Below are positions 27,412 to 40,253 of a DNA stretch of 64,000 bases, piece by piece; the first letter of the stretch is position 1, and every line of letters begins with the position of its first letter. The stretch lies in assembly GCF_905475345.1 (NCBI RefSeq), contig NC_066589.1, positions 3,281,501 through 3,345,500 on the forward strand. The letters are read 5' to 3'. A model generated the notes under the pieces. It was not told where the DNA came from. It worked only from the letters and a program-made list of their open reading frames with translations, and did no database searches. The stretch is from Vespula vulgaris. Taxonomy: Eukaryota > Arthropoda > Insecta > Hymenoptera > Vespidae. Position numbers and translations under genes: made by a program.

Positions 27412-28463
27412 CATTCAATCTGCGTTGTGTGAGAAAGTTTCCAAGCCCCGGCCACGAATCGACTCGTTCTCGATTTACACATCGAACACATATACATACA
27501 CATGCATACATACATTCATACGTAGCAGAGAGATTCGTTTTCCTCGTAGCCTTTGCTGCGAGATCATTCGTGCACGTACTTCTTTTCCGCGCGAATAGAA
27601 GCGGAGGAAGTAGTGTGCGAATAGGCGAAAGGATGGGAATTGGGGATCTCAGGAAGTACATCTTGGTTTTCAGATTTAATTTATTTATTTATGTATGAGA
27701 TATGAATGCAAGTAAGAGAAAAGTATGCGATGATACTGGATAAAGATATAATACATTGACTTAAAGTAGAAAGTATAGAAATAATTAATCATATTAAGAT
27801 AAATGTATAGGTATACGTTAATGCAATATTAAATCATTTGTATGATGTGTCACATGTTTAGTCTGAAGCAATTATGAACGCTCGTTGTATGAAAGGATCC
27901 TAAAAATGAAATAATATCCGAGGAATTGTTTGAAAGAGTTATTCTTTTAAAACATTGATTGTATTTTGCAAAATTATAATTATCGATTTGTAAAAGATGT
28001 ATTTGTGAGTAGGAAGAGTTGTCTAGTTCCGCGTACGGCACACATGTTCTACGAAGGTTCGAAATGATTCTCACGGAATGACCCACTTATGGCTACTATA
28101 CTCGTATACTACGTTGTGCCATTGACTGCTACGAGATATACTCATACATAATTTTTTAACGTGTAAACGTACGAACGAACTTTCATAAATTTCAAGAGAA
28201 CCAAGTGTTGTGCGAAATACATCGTGTATATATATTGAATCGTATTACTTTATCTTGCATAGTAACGCAGGCCATTTTCGCAATCATGTTGTAAGCGTTA
28301 CATCGTAGAATGAGATCCACTTTTGAGATATAGGAAGATCGATGCGTTTCAAATTGCAAAATGCATACAAGAGATTCTCATGCAGGTGTCACGTATTTTA
28401 TAAGCATACAGTAGGAATAAGGACGCTTAAAATTTTATTTGAACGCTTTCTTTCTAGGCCCCG

Positions 28464-31400
28464 ATGTTCTTAGTATTGTTGACATGTGTCGTTGGTACAC
28501 TTTCATTGGCGGGCAATGATCGAGGCGTTCCAAATTCGGTACAACGAAACCAAAGATACGCCTTGAGCGAATTTCTGATCCCACCGCCGCTACCACAGTT
28601 GCCATCACGTGTATTTCCCGGAGGAAGGACTGGACGAACTGCTAATCCACATCCTGCTGAATCTCTTGGTTATTTTTCAAAGTTCATAAGTTGGTTAAAT
28701 CCGTTTACTAGTGGTACTACCGCGGAAACACCTCTACCTCTACCTCCTGAAACGCTCTATCCGCCAAAGTTTATTCAATCACACGTGCCACCATTACCAC
28801 CATCGGGACAACCATCTGGACTGCCACTAGCAACGCCTCAAGTTTACAATGTACTACCACCACCTGTCTTTGACAGACCACCATTGCCTCAACCGCCATC
28901 TCCTGCAGATATTTACAACAATCTAAATCCACAGGCCAAAAACAAGAATTGTAATCCGTGCAATAAAGTTCCTTGGTTACCCATGAATCATGGAGGAGCT
29001 TACCTTCCTCCAAGCAATCAAGATGGACATATCGGAGTCGTAGGTGGAGAATATCTTCCACCGAGTAATCACGGACTCGTTGCTGCGGCATCTCAAGAAG
29101 TCAAAATACCAGATTTCTTTTACGCACCACCTTTACAAAACGGAGAAATTCCACCGATCGGACCTCTACCGAATCCACATTTGTATCCAGGTCCCATGCC
29201 TCCTCTGTTCAAAGCAGAAATATTTGATTATCCTTCACAATCGAATTATCCTACTAAAGGAAATTTACTACATCACGAGGTACCCATATCGACTGTTATT
29301 GAAACAAGTCCATCGTTACCTTTGGGAACATCGAACGATCAAACGAACAACTCCGGTGATAGAAATTTAGGAATTCCTCAAGAAGGACAAACTATTTTCG
29401 AAAGTCATCAAGTATCTGGTTCAAGATTAAGTCATAATGAATTTGGTAATCAAGGATACGGTGGAGTTCAAATAGACTCTTTTTCTAGTGCTTCTCATGA
29501 GAATCAACAAGGATCCGTGGTTCACCCAAATTTTAATAAAGAAAATGATGCAACGTCGATTAAACAAAATTTCGATGAATCCAAGATAAACCAGTTTACA
29601 GAACCCAATACATCCGGTAATTTCGAGCATACAAGTTTCGGGAACAATCAACAATTCGTTGATTCTTCTGGATTGGATTTTCAAAGAACCGATCAGACTG
29701 TTCTCCCATCTGTAATAGGAAATGATCATTATGCATTTGGAAATGCAGGATCGGGACAGCAAACATATAATGGTGATATATCATCTAGTATCGGTACAGT
29801 GAAAGATTCCCATGCGTCAGGTACTAATGTAGAAAATCCAATATATTTCGAAGAATCGCCATTGACGGATTTAACGAAGACGAGTGAAAGTCGTACGGAT
29901 TCGCCCTCGATATCATCCTCTCCTGCTACCTTCATTGATCTTGATGGAGAACAAAAATCTAAGGCAACCTTGGATTATGAATCGAGATCGAATTCTTTCC
30001 AAGTACAACAAGAAATTAATCGATTAGGATCATTGGGTGGTAGTAACGATAGTTTTTTGAATTATTCAACAGAAAGTAATGTGATCAAAGACTTGTTCGG
30101 AATTGATAAAATTAATGAGCAAACATGGAGAAATACTAAATCGACTACTTTGACTGCGGGAGGTTTGCAGAATTTTGATACTTTATTCGTAGCGCCACAA
30201 GGACAATTAACTGATTCTTGGTCAGTCGTTTTGTCGACGACCATGAGGACGACGCAAGATGAAACTTTATTAGATAATTTAGGAAAAAACAAAGAGACAA
30301 ATAGGGAAGATCATAGTTTACAACAGTATGGAGGAAAGAGAAATAAACAGGTACAATGAAAAAGTCGATAATTTGTTGTTAATACAGATATTGAATTTAA
30401 TAAATTAATGTAATTTTTAATTTTGTTTTAGGTACAGGTAATAATTCCATACACGTCTCAATATACTCCGTTACCTTTCCATTCATCCTATGACGATAAA
30501 GATAATGTGAAAGTAAATCAACAACGGACAGTATCTTTCGTGGACGTATCGAATCGTGATAATTATGTCAGTCAAGAGTCTAGAAGCGAGAGTAAGGTGA
30601 TAAGTCTTCCAGAAACGGTGACAGTTTCTAGCAATTTGAATATTTTGGATGATCATACGACGAAAGTTGCGACGACGACAACTGAAGCTGTCTTTAATAT
30701 TAGTACGAAGAAGGTTAACAATTCGATAGACGTTCATAGATTACAAAAGAATATCGATAATTGGACGATACAGGTATGTACATATTGTGTTACATCTATG
30801 GAAATGAAAACATTAAGAAATTAAATTAATTTTTTTTGTAAATATTTAAATCAAAACTTGTTTGGATTTATAATTAGGAATATTCTCGAGGAACTACTTT
30901 TAGCACGATCTTACCCAGTTCCCGTCCTTATCTGCAACCATCGAAAAAAATACCTAATGAATATTTCACGACAACGGAATCTGGCGTACATGTGGACGAT
31001 TTGAACGATCATGAAGGAAATGTAAGATCTTTTGCATTAGCTGGATTCAGTTTTAACGATATTGAGGATGAGGGACCTAATTCATTCGAGGAATCTAGGA
31101 TACAGGTGATATTATTGATTTACTATTACTATGAAAAATAAAGGAGAGAAATTAAAGCAATTATATTGTGAACGATCAACCGAGAGAATGTTTCTTTTTT
31201 TTAGGCTGTACACGTTGAGAATCCAACAAGTAAAGCGGAATTTAATACGTCGAATGTAAACGAAAATAAGTCGAACGCGACCACGAAGAAACAAGAAAGT
31301 TCTTGGAAAAGTTTTCCAGTGTCGATTTCGACGGTCGATAAGGAACGAGTCTATGTCGTGACTCCTCAGACAACTACGACTGTTGCAACCGAGCGTCGCG

Positions 31401-31755
31401 AGGAGGAAAATAAATCGAGCACGAAGAGCACGAAGAAAGGGAGCGTAGTCTATTCGAAGAGTATCAAGAATAAGCAGGACGAGTTCGAGAAGATAGAGAG
31501 AGCTTATCAAGTCCTACCACAGGCTGTAAATAATTTAGCTGTGGCTTCTACGGGTCCGGAAACCCTTCCTTTATGGGGAATAATGGAACACGAAGAGTTT
31601 GCCTCGTTAGGCCAAAACGAAGACGAGAACAATGACGATGAGTCAATAGTGGCGCCTATCCTCTACGCCGGACATTCCAAGGTACTTTTTTTGTTTGTAT
31701 TATTTGCTTTTACTACGATTTTTTGATTCCCTTAAAGTTAATTTTATGCTTGATT

Positions 31756-31793
<38 letters not shown>

Positions 31794-31864
31794 ATTATTA
31801 TTATTCTTATAACAATTAGCTTATTCTTTTTTTCTTATTTTAGGTTTCACGGGCTAGGCGATGA
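28464..31864 (+). CDS. Long secreted proline-rich and Ser/Asn/Gln-rich protein, function unknown
   Basis: Five exons join in phase 0 throughout: 28464-30350, 30432-30773, 30878-31105, 31205-31681 and 31844-31864, giving 984 aa from the ATG at 28464. A hydrophobic N-terminus (MFLVLLTCVVGTLSLAG) is a clear signal peptide. Residues about 30-270 are proline-rich, with two YLPPSN motifs and a single CNPC pair near residues 163-166. YLPP-type motifs are common in insect cuticular and other extracellular matrix proteins. The middle is Ser/Asn/Gln-rich without folded-domain signals. The C-terminal part has Thr/Lys-rich and acidic segments, and the last exon adds only VSRARR. An acceptor (TTTCTAG) lies just before the ATG, so an upstream exon exists, and the actual start may lie there. 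No enzyme or known domain is recognised; an extracellular structural role is inferred. Confidence 0.8.
31758..31793 (+). repeat. (TA)n microsatellite in the last intron of the proline-rich gene
   Basis: An uninterrupted 36-base AT dinucleotide run lies in the 162-bp final intron, about 50 bp before its acceptor. Confidence 0.9.
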
Positions 31865-33512
31865 CTAGATAAAAGACTTTCGATTGTATAAAGACTTTCC
31901 GTGTTCTTGTTTTGTCGCTGATATAACTTCGTATAGCGCATAGATAAGTAATGTTTGCGATCGCCGAGAAGCGATTTTAATTATCAAGATTTTCCGTTTA
32001 ATGCGAAGAGAAAGAAGTCGGTCAGGCGTCAACTCAAGAAAAATGGACAAATCACAATTTCTCATGTGCGAGATATTTAATTAAAGGGACATCGATAACT
32101 AATTAATTTAAAAAGTAGTGTTAAACGAATGCGTGACTGATAGTGATTGATGATATGAGGATACCAAACACGTTGTGTTTTGTTATTTTCTATCAGCTTA
32201 TCTGGTAATATGCATTAGTTATTTATCTTCCATATGTATAAAATATCCAACGCCAGGACTTGCGAAAATAACAGTAGGGTTTTTTTATTTCTATGTTCAA
32301 TATTTATTCATCACACTACATCAGATTTCTTTCATTCGTTTGTCGGTTAGAGATTTTTTTCTCAGGGTCATTGAATTTTCATCCAATAAAGTCATTTAGG
32401 ATTTTCATCATTATATTATATTTTTTTTTGTGTAATCCTATTCGTATATATTCTCCAAGGCTGTATTTATTTAATATTTAGAAAATAAGAAAAACAAAGA
32501 AGAAAGGATGTTCTATATTCAACAAAAAACCTCGAAACTCGATTGATTCTTCACTATTCACCTTAAGCCAACTGTTTTCTACTCGCGATGTGACTCGATT
32601 TTCAAAACGATTGCGTTTTACTTCGGAAAGTCACTTTCGCCGATTTCGAAAATCTGGATGCTAGCCAAAAGGTGATTCAGGTGATTGCAACTAAATATAT
32701 CAGCCGTGCGTGCGGCACATAAATGCATATCATGAAATTGACTTGACATCGGCTTTTCTGAATCGTATGGTGAAAGGAGAAAATACTGTATCCGGACATA
32801 TTTGGAACGCATGAACGTATGTCTGTGCGTGATTTTACTGCCGTATTGGAAAATTTAGAAGCTACTTGCTAGGTCAGTATGAAGATTTATTTTAAATGGC
32901 AAATTATTAAAGATTCATTACTAACTATATGTTATAATTCAGTTTAATTGCACAATGAACGATTATTCCAGAATCACTTATAATTCTAAAAAAAGAACTT
33001 TCACATTTGACTGACTCCTTCACGTTCATTAGAGTTTCGAGAAAATCTTTAAAGTAGAATGAAAAAGTATTTACTTGGATGTAAAAAGTTTCGTTTTTAT
33101 TTTAAATTTATATGATCTTGTTTAAATACAAGGAACATTTTATACATTTCCACGATGTTTCAACCTCTGTTTTTTGATTCCGATAGAAAAATCACACGTT
33201 TGCCGTCTTGCTTTGTATTGTGAGAACTCGTTCCGAATAGACGTGGGAAAAACTATCTATTGTTTGTACATGGCATCTCATTTCTTCATTTTTTGCTCGT
33301 AATTAGATCTATTTCTTTAGTAAAAGGGGATAGAACAAGGACACGACCTTAATTAAGGTCATTCCAACATCGTCTTTTATTTCCTCGTTGAAAAACGTAA
33401 AAGAGCTTGAGAAAATCGCCAAAACAATATCCCGATATTAAATTAAAATTTACATTAATTTATTTACAATGAATATGATCAAATGTACATTAGAAACGAT
33501 TGGATTAAATTT
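31865..33512. other. 3' UTR and intergenic sequence between convergent genes
   Basis: The 3' UTR of the proline-rich gene probably ends near an AATAAA at 32385-32390, about 520 bases after the stop codon. The remainder up to the stop codon of transporter A at 33513 shows no coding signal. Confidence 0.55.
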
Positions 33513-36429
33513 CTAAGTATTTTGCTCAATGAGATCCTGTTGCTTTTGTTTCAATCGCAGTTTTGTTCTTCGCAAGACGATCAGCTCCGTCAGCCATAGA
33601 GTGACGGTCAAGGCCGTCATACTATTAATTATGACGATGCAGGGCGTGTAACTTCCTATTGCGTCTCTAATTACACCTACGGTACAAATAATTCGTCACT
33701 TTTTTACGCTTTCTACTTAATCATAACGGCAAAAATTAAACTATTTTCCCGAGAAAATTGAATACAAAGAGATTCAACGATATTTTAAACTATACCTAAA
33801 CATGGTCCAGCACTTATCATGATGAATCCATTTACCATCATCTGTATCGCAGAAGCATATGGTAGTCGGCTAATCGGTACATAGCTTGGTATGATCAATG
33901 ACATATAAACTGATCTAATCCCTTTGGCAATTCCTAAACCTACAGCAACAACTATCACTTGTTTAAATGAATGGGTAAATATTAAACCTGCGTTATAATA
34001 AAAAAATATGAATAACCAAAATTTTGAAAGGTGTATTACGTGAATAATAAGATCATTTGTGATATCATATTATTAAAAATATTGTACCTGTTCTGCTAAT
34101 AATAAGAAAGATCAAACTGATAGTATACATTGGTCTCGGTGTTAGATGAAGCCATTCTCCAAGATATGGAGCAACACTTCGGAAAATTAGATCAACCGAG
34201 GCAATGACGCTCATTGTAATTGCAATTTCATCTGTCAATAAACCTCGGTCACCCAGAATGAAGGGAGTCAATAAAGAAAAATTAATTTCCGCGAAAATGG
34301 CAATTGACATGCCTAACATTATATTGACATATATAGGATCTCGTAGAAGATCGAGATCGTAAAAGGCCACCACCCATCGTAGAATTCGCACGAATCTCGA
34401 TTTCTTTTCTTGTCTGTTGACATATCATTGTTACGTTATAAACTACAATATATAGTAATGGCGTTAAAAAAGTTTGCTATAAGATAAATAAAACTTTTGG
34501 GTTTTTTATTCACATTTGACTTACTTTTCACAGATATCATCGTTTTGATTCTCCACATTTGAATCATTTATCATTATCTCGTTATTGTTTCGTAGAATGT
34601 GATTATCTCCCGGCATACTTTGACAACTTTTTGCTTTCGATATTTTATTTGTGCTACTGAAACTAAAATTCTTTCGTAGAGGTTGGTAAGCTGGCTCCTC
34701 ATCGAAAATTTTTAGACTACTGTCGAGATTGATAGTGTTTATGCTTTTAGCTGAAATAAAATAGTAAAGATTATAAATAATTGTATTATAGATTGTTGTG
34801 TAGGATTTTAGATTAAGAAGTAATGAAATTTACCTGAATTCCACCAGCGATAATCTTGCTTGGAACGTGTTTGATTACTTGATTCGTAATTATTAATCCA
34901 TGCCCAACCATCGAGACTCATCTCTTGCGAAATGGCTAAAAGAAAAAAATAATGTAATCATATTATTCTGGAATGGTCAAATTGAACAAAATGAGTAAAT
35001 AATATTTGGTTTACAAACTTCTCGCCGTCTCTGAAAGTTGCAGTGATAATGGAGTTTCGAAACCATAGATGCTAACACCTTCGACATCATGATTAATACT
35101 TGATACAGTTAGTCTTCTATGTTTCTGTTGTTCTTCCATTAGCGGCGCGTCATGAAAAATATCTTCGTCTTCCGAAACTTCCTTTGGCGTATCTAACATC
35201 ACTAAAGAGCAAAATTTAAATGATCAAATCATGTTCATTGCAATTAGAATATTTTTTATCGATTGTTTCCATTAAAAATGAAAGCAAATGAATAATTACC
35301 AATAGACTGTTCTTTTTCTATGTTCTCGATAATCATCTGCTTATCCTGATCTTCAACGTCTGATTGCTTTTTCATGTGCCATTTTATAGGGTGTAACATC
35401 AAGGCGCCTATTATCGCATGTAGAGAGTAGGAACCAAATATCAATAGCGTGCCCTATTTTGAAAATATTACTTTATATTTGAATGGAAACACTGCTATCA
35501 GTCAAATCAAAAAAATCAAAACTCGTTGTTGTTAGAAAAACTTGCTGTCATGATGTGGAATTTAAGTGCATGATTTCTCATAAATATTAGTTAAGAGTAC
35601 AGTTTATATCACATTAAATCTTAGATTAATTCAATGACGAGTACAAATAATAATTTCATAACAGTTTATAACAATCAAAATTTCTACGATGTTCTACACT
35701 GTTATCTGAAATGCTATTGATGAATAATAGAGATAAAAACGTTCAACAATTGATCGAGATAAAAACCTAAACTACCTGGGACCCGTAATAATTGAGCAAA
35801 AAAGTTGTCACGGGTGGCATAAAGATCGAACCTAGTCCCATAATAGTGATGGCCCAGCCGGTTGCACGTCCTCTCTTCGTTGTGAAGTAGGTGTTGAGTG
35901 CGAGAGAAAAAGCCGATCCTGAAAGTGTCAGTCCGACAGCTTAAAACACAAATGAGACAAGATTATGAGAAGTATATCTTTGAAGAAGCACAAAGAGAAA
36001 TAAAGAATTACGTACATGCTATTAAACCGTAAGTGATCATGATGAGAGTAAAGGTTGTTGAGAACGTTGTTAGTATTATACCGATGGAATATAACAGAGA
36101 ACCAACTATGGCCACTTTTCTATATCCAAAATTTCGTAAAAGTGGACCATTGATTAAACCTAATATCATGCCAAATGCCATGTTGGTGCTAATGATAGTG
36201 CTGCTTTGTGTAGCATTGATGTTTAACAATGGAAACAAATCTTTAAATACTAGACCCGAACCTTGTATGATAGGTATCATGGCAACCTAAAAAGAGGCCT
36301 TGATAATTCAACATTCTAGCTGAGCTTGGAAGTCAGGATTAAAATATTCATAAAACTTACGCTGTTAAGTGCGTAGGCCATGACGATTACCCAACCATAG
36401 CCCCCGTCCGGTGGTACGAGCGTAGTCAT
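33513..36429 (-). CDS. Monocarboxylate-transporter-like MFS protein A (SLC16-type)
   Basis: Ten exons in phase, transcription order: 36361-36429, 36016-36286, 35776-35939, 35300-35453, 35019-35201, 34834-34935, 34525-34750, 34088-34413, 33796-33987 and 33513-33676, giving 616 aa. The first transmembrane segment opens with PPDGGYGWVIVMAYAL, the SLC16 signature ([DE]G[GS][WFY][GA]W). The second signature region is YFTTKRGRATGWAITIMG. The architecture is six N-terminal helices, a cytoplasmic loop of about 180 residues (exons 4-7, polar with Ser/Asn), then six C-terminal helices from LDLLRDPIYVNIML onward. Family members move lactate, pyruvate, ketone bodies or related carboxylates, often with protons, across the plasma membrane; many insect paralogs have no known substrate. 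The large loop separates A from its neighbours B and C. The gene appears intact. Confidence 0.88.
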
Positions 36430-37732
36430 TTTTACTAAATTTTCACTATTCGATCTTATTTCAATGAAGTTATCAGATAGAAATAAAAAAATGATCCATC
36501 CTCAGTACTATCCTTGTTCTTCACGCACGTGTTTTATGACTTTTCCTTATTCTGACTTTATGACTTTGTTATTCTGATCGAGATTTTTCAAATCTTTTGT
36601 CGATTTAATTTTGGTTTCCTTTTTCCTAACTTGTTTCTCTTTTCTTCAGACCTTTCATTTCTTCCGACAACTATTGCGTCGACGTAGAAGAACTTATTTA
36701 CAATACATGGATCTCGGTTCATGCATCGTTTTGCAACTATATGTAACACGCTTCGCAGCCAAGCGATCAATATTACCAGCTCATTGCTATGAGATAAGTA
36801 TGAATTTAATCTAATCTCGACACGGAATATGTTCCGTCATTCTCTGTAGATTATCAATAAATGACCTTCAGAAATAATGCCGGACGGTAGATAAATACAA
36901 TAATAGTTTATAATTAGTGTCTTCAGTGGACATTATGAATGGTAAACTTGTTTTCCTGAATGATGAATCAATGTTTTAAGATAGGAATATTAATGAAGAA
37001 AGACTTCTTATTGTGTATATCTTAGTTTATTTCATATTTATATATATACAATTAAATAATCAAAATACTAGAGTATCGATGTTACATTTTATTTTATAAT
37101 TCTTTTAAATCGTACACGTGACATTCTACCACTATAAGATAACGTATTATATCGTATACTTGAGATAATAACGTATAATAAATATTTGGAAAGTTTTATA
37201 ATTTGTTTTATAAATTGATGTAGAAAGTGAAATTCGTTTACTGAAGATAAATATTAATTAAAATAATTTAGCATGATTTACATTAGTGTAAACGATGGTA
37301 CACAATAATTATGATATGATTATTTCTTATTATTTTTATAACAGTATTTTTACAAATTTAAGATGTATATGAAAGCATTAATTTAGGAATATAGTAGCTT
37401 ATTAATCAGATATAGAAATTACGTAATAAGAAATACGGAATTATAATTAATTTCGATGTAAAATAGGGAAAATCGTTTAATCTAGATGTTTAAAATTAAA
37501 TTATTTATTAAAATCTTAGTTACAAGTTCGACAAATCAATTCTATAAAACAAGAAAGGAAATAATCAATTTGATTTCATTACATCCTTGATGGATAATAG
37601 ATTTTTGTTGTATGTTTAGTTGCAGTAATTAATCGATCTATTCTAAATAATTTCATACCTAATATCGAATATGTTAATTAATTAAAATTACATTCTTGAA
37701 AGTATCATAATTAAAATTACATTCGAAAAATA
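36430..37732. other. Intergenic, upstream of transporter A
   Basis: Contains the presumed promoter region of transporter A. No coding exon or RNA gene was seen. The sequence is extremely AT-rich from about 36900 onward. Confidence 0.6.
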
Positions 37733-38031
37733 TCAGAGAAAAGTACTTTTGCTTAGTTTAAGGACTGTTGACATTCTTTCCTTTTTTCTTCTCTTTTTAA
37801 AGTAATTCTGTATAATCCAGGAAATGGTTGTTAAATACGTGGTAATGTTTAGATAGTGAAGCATAATAGTATAATTTGTCATGTCTTGTATCCAACCGAT
37901 AACAGGTAAATAGCACAAGATAAGGTAAATCATTCCACTGACCAACTGTAAAAGTTCTACTGCACAGGTAATCTCGATAATGGCACGTGCAACGATCTGA
38001 TTAGAGTTATGACGATTCTATGAAGTACTTT
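37733..38031 (-). pseudogene. Relic of a fifth monocarboxylate-transporter gene (last two exons, fused and frameshifted)
   Basis: On the minus strand, 38031-37966 reads LHVPLSRLP, matching YVPISRLP of transporter A and YVPLERLP of B. The frame then shifts at 37964-37965, consistent with loss of one base in the following codon, and would stop at the next TAG. In the shifted frame the homology resumes (AVELLQLVSGMIY) and runs directly into GWIQDMTNY and a basic tail KKRRKKERM, equivalent to the final exon (GVIRDAIGSY in A, GYIRDYTQSY in C). The phase-1 intron that splits this place in all four intact neighbours is absent (junction at 37896-37897). No upstream exons were recognised between 38032 and 40253. 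Most likely a decayed tandem copy that had lost its last intron. Confidence 0.6.
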
Positions 38032-40253
38032 TCTTAATGTTGTTATTTTGTAGGTGAGTCAATATTGTTAAAGTTTTTAATTTTCTTTTCTATGATGTGA
38101 ACGAAAAGAAAAATTTAATTTGAGATATCAAAAATTTTTCAGAATTAGTTATATCTATTTCTGAGAAACTCTTTTTCTCAGCATTATAGTATAGATTTTT
38201 GCTTTCCTTTATCGAATGCATTATAAATAATAACGTTCTTCAAAAAAGGATTCTGACATGTAACATTACCGATATTTGTATCATTTTGCAATTTCTAGAA
38301 AAATGCAATCAAAAATTATTATTATGTATTATTTATAATGACTCAAATGCATTTATTTATCCAAGCTTGTTATTTTTTCATTGCTATTCTTTTTCGAATT
38401 TTTAATATTTGTTAGCAAATATTATCAAAAACTGTTTTCTTTAAGTTATCTTTTCTTTATTATAATACTTTCATAAATGAGGTTCACCAGTGTAGCTTAG
38501 CATTATTTTACTACCATTTTGTGCAATTTTATACAAGTACATAATACGATTATAGGACTATCAGTGAACTAAACACATTATTGATAACAGTAAAGTTTTA
38601 TTTAATTATAGTATGTAATAATTCACCATTATATGCTTGTAACAATGAAAAATATTTTTAAAGTAAAATGTACAAAATTAGTGTGGCAGTTAATATATTA
38701 ATGATATAACGTTAATGCTATAATGCTATTGTTACTGAGTTAATTGTTTGCGTATCTCCAATATTTTCAACAATATTCTTTCATATTTTCTACAATATTT
38801 TCATTTTTAAAAAAATAAGAATAAACATTTTAAAATATAATTTAAATAATTTTTTGAATACGTTTCAGAACTGTAACATATATAATGTTAAAACTTTGAG
38901 TCAGTTTGCTTAAATTAAAAGCAAATCGAGATAAAGTGTATTCACCTGATAACGGATACATATTCGCGATTTGGTTAAAATGATTATTTTAAGTTATGGA
39001 ATATATATATATCTCCTTATAAGGAGTATTTGTATATAATAGATTTTATTATCAGTAAATATATAGAAATAGTCTTATAGAAAGATGATTTATATGTCTA
39101 TAAAACCAATAAAACAACAAATAATCCTGTATGGAATTTGTCGAATACTTTTGAGAGAAAAACATTTTGGTGAGTGAAAATTCTATCAGGAATCTTCAAC
39201 GAAACGATCGTTTATTATATATTCTTGTATGTTTGAATTTATTCTTGCATGCTTATATAACGAGGCTTCGATAGGTAGTAAATAAACAAAATATATCTTG
39301 ATAATTGAATGCATATCGAAGTATCCTTATAATTTCTTCTATCAGTACTGTTTCATTTTTGCAATGATAAATAAAATATTATTTTAAAAACTAGGTATAC
39401 TTAGGAATATTTGCATATCAGTCGTTTTAAGCATTAACATCTGTTAGCGGAAATACCACATACAGTGCTAAAAAAGAGAACTTGAAAGATACATGCAGTA
39501 TCCATCAAGCTGAATAAAAAATGCAATTAATATGGATAGAAAAATTGACTTTGATGAATTTTTGGTTCTGGTAATGACAGTAACTTTTTCCTGGACATCC
39601 TATGTAACAAATAAAGGATTACCAAGATTTATCTTATCTAATGTTCTTATTCTAATGTTTACGAATTTATACATTTTCTTTTGATTATCACACATGCATT
39701 ATTGCAAACACGAAACTTCTTAGTCTTTCTCGTACTGTTTAATAAGGATTTTGTAATTCTTGTTATAGTATAAATATATGGGATTTGCGAGAATAGTTAG
39801 ATCTCCGGGTGATCTGAAACGGGATTTAAATCGGGATAACTATGTTAAATCTCTGAGTTATTCATGCTCTTAGCCCGATTTTTTTATGAATATCTACTTA
39901 TTAGAATTAGAGATGATCGCCTCCGCGAATATCATATATCATTAATAAGAATTGGATAAATCGAATTTTTAAGATATATTCATAGCAAGGATCTATAATT
40001 TTTCGTTATAAAATGACGATTTTTAAAACTTTTCTTTTCAATTAAAAAGATTTCGTAAAAACTTCTATTTTAATATTATATTGAATTATTTTTTTGTAAC
40101 ACGCTATATATATAAATATGTAGATACTTTTCTAGTGAAGTGCCTCACATATTCGTAGTGAAGAGATGACGTACAAGAAGTGAGGAATTTTTGTGAATTT
40201 TTTGATTTTATAAGAAATACTTCTTTTAAATTTATAGAATAAAACTGAATATA
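38032..40253. other. Intergenic between transporter relic and transporter B
   Basis: No exon of the decayed transporter copy or of any other gene could be recognised. The sequence is AT-rich with scattered short frames. It includes the 3' UTR of transporter B at its right end. Confidence 0.55.

Larger units (their letters stand above)
24923..28463. other. Non-coding stretch, likely first intron or upstream region of the proline-rich gene
   Basis: No supportable exon until 28459. A GC- and CpG-rich block at about 27230-27660 is exceptional in this AT-rich window and contains a Z-DNA-type palindrome, an inverted repeat and an E-box. It may be an alternative promoter. Positions 26400-26660 contain CA-rich, CpG-containing sequence with no coding signal. 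Confidence 0.5.

Noticed and set aside
28771..29935. Several antisense open frames of 60-111 codons under the proline-rich gene
   Set aside because: They are shadows of the long, stop-free sense exon, and the sense frame has the signal peptide and splice support.
39500..39660. Possible further exon of the decayed transporter (minus-strand frame with a hydrophobic run and LDGYCMYL)
   Set aside because: It does not align with the helix 1 signature or any other transporter exon well enough to claim.
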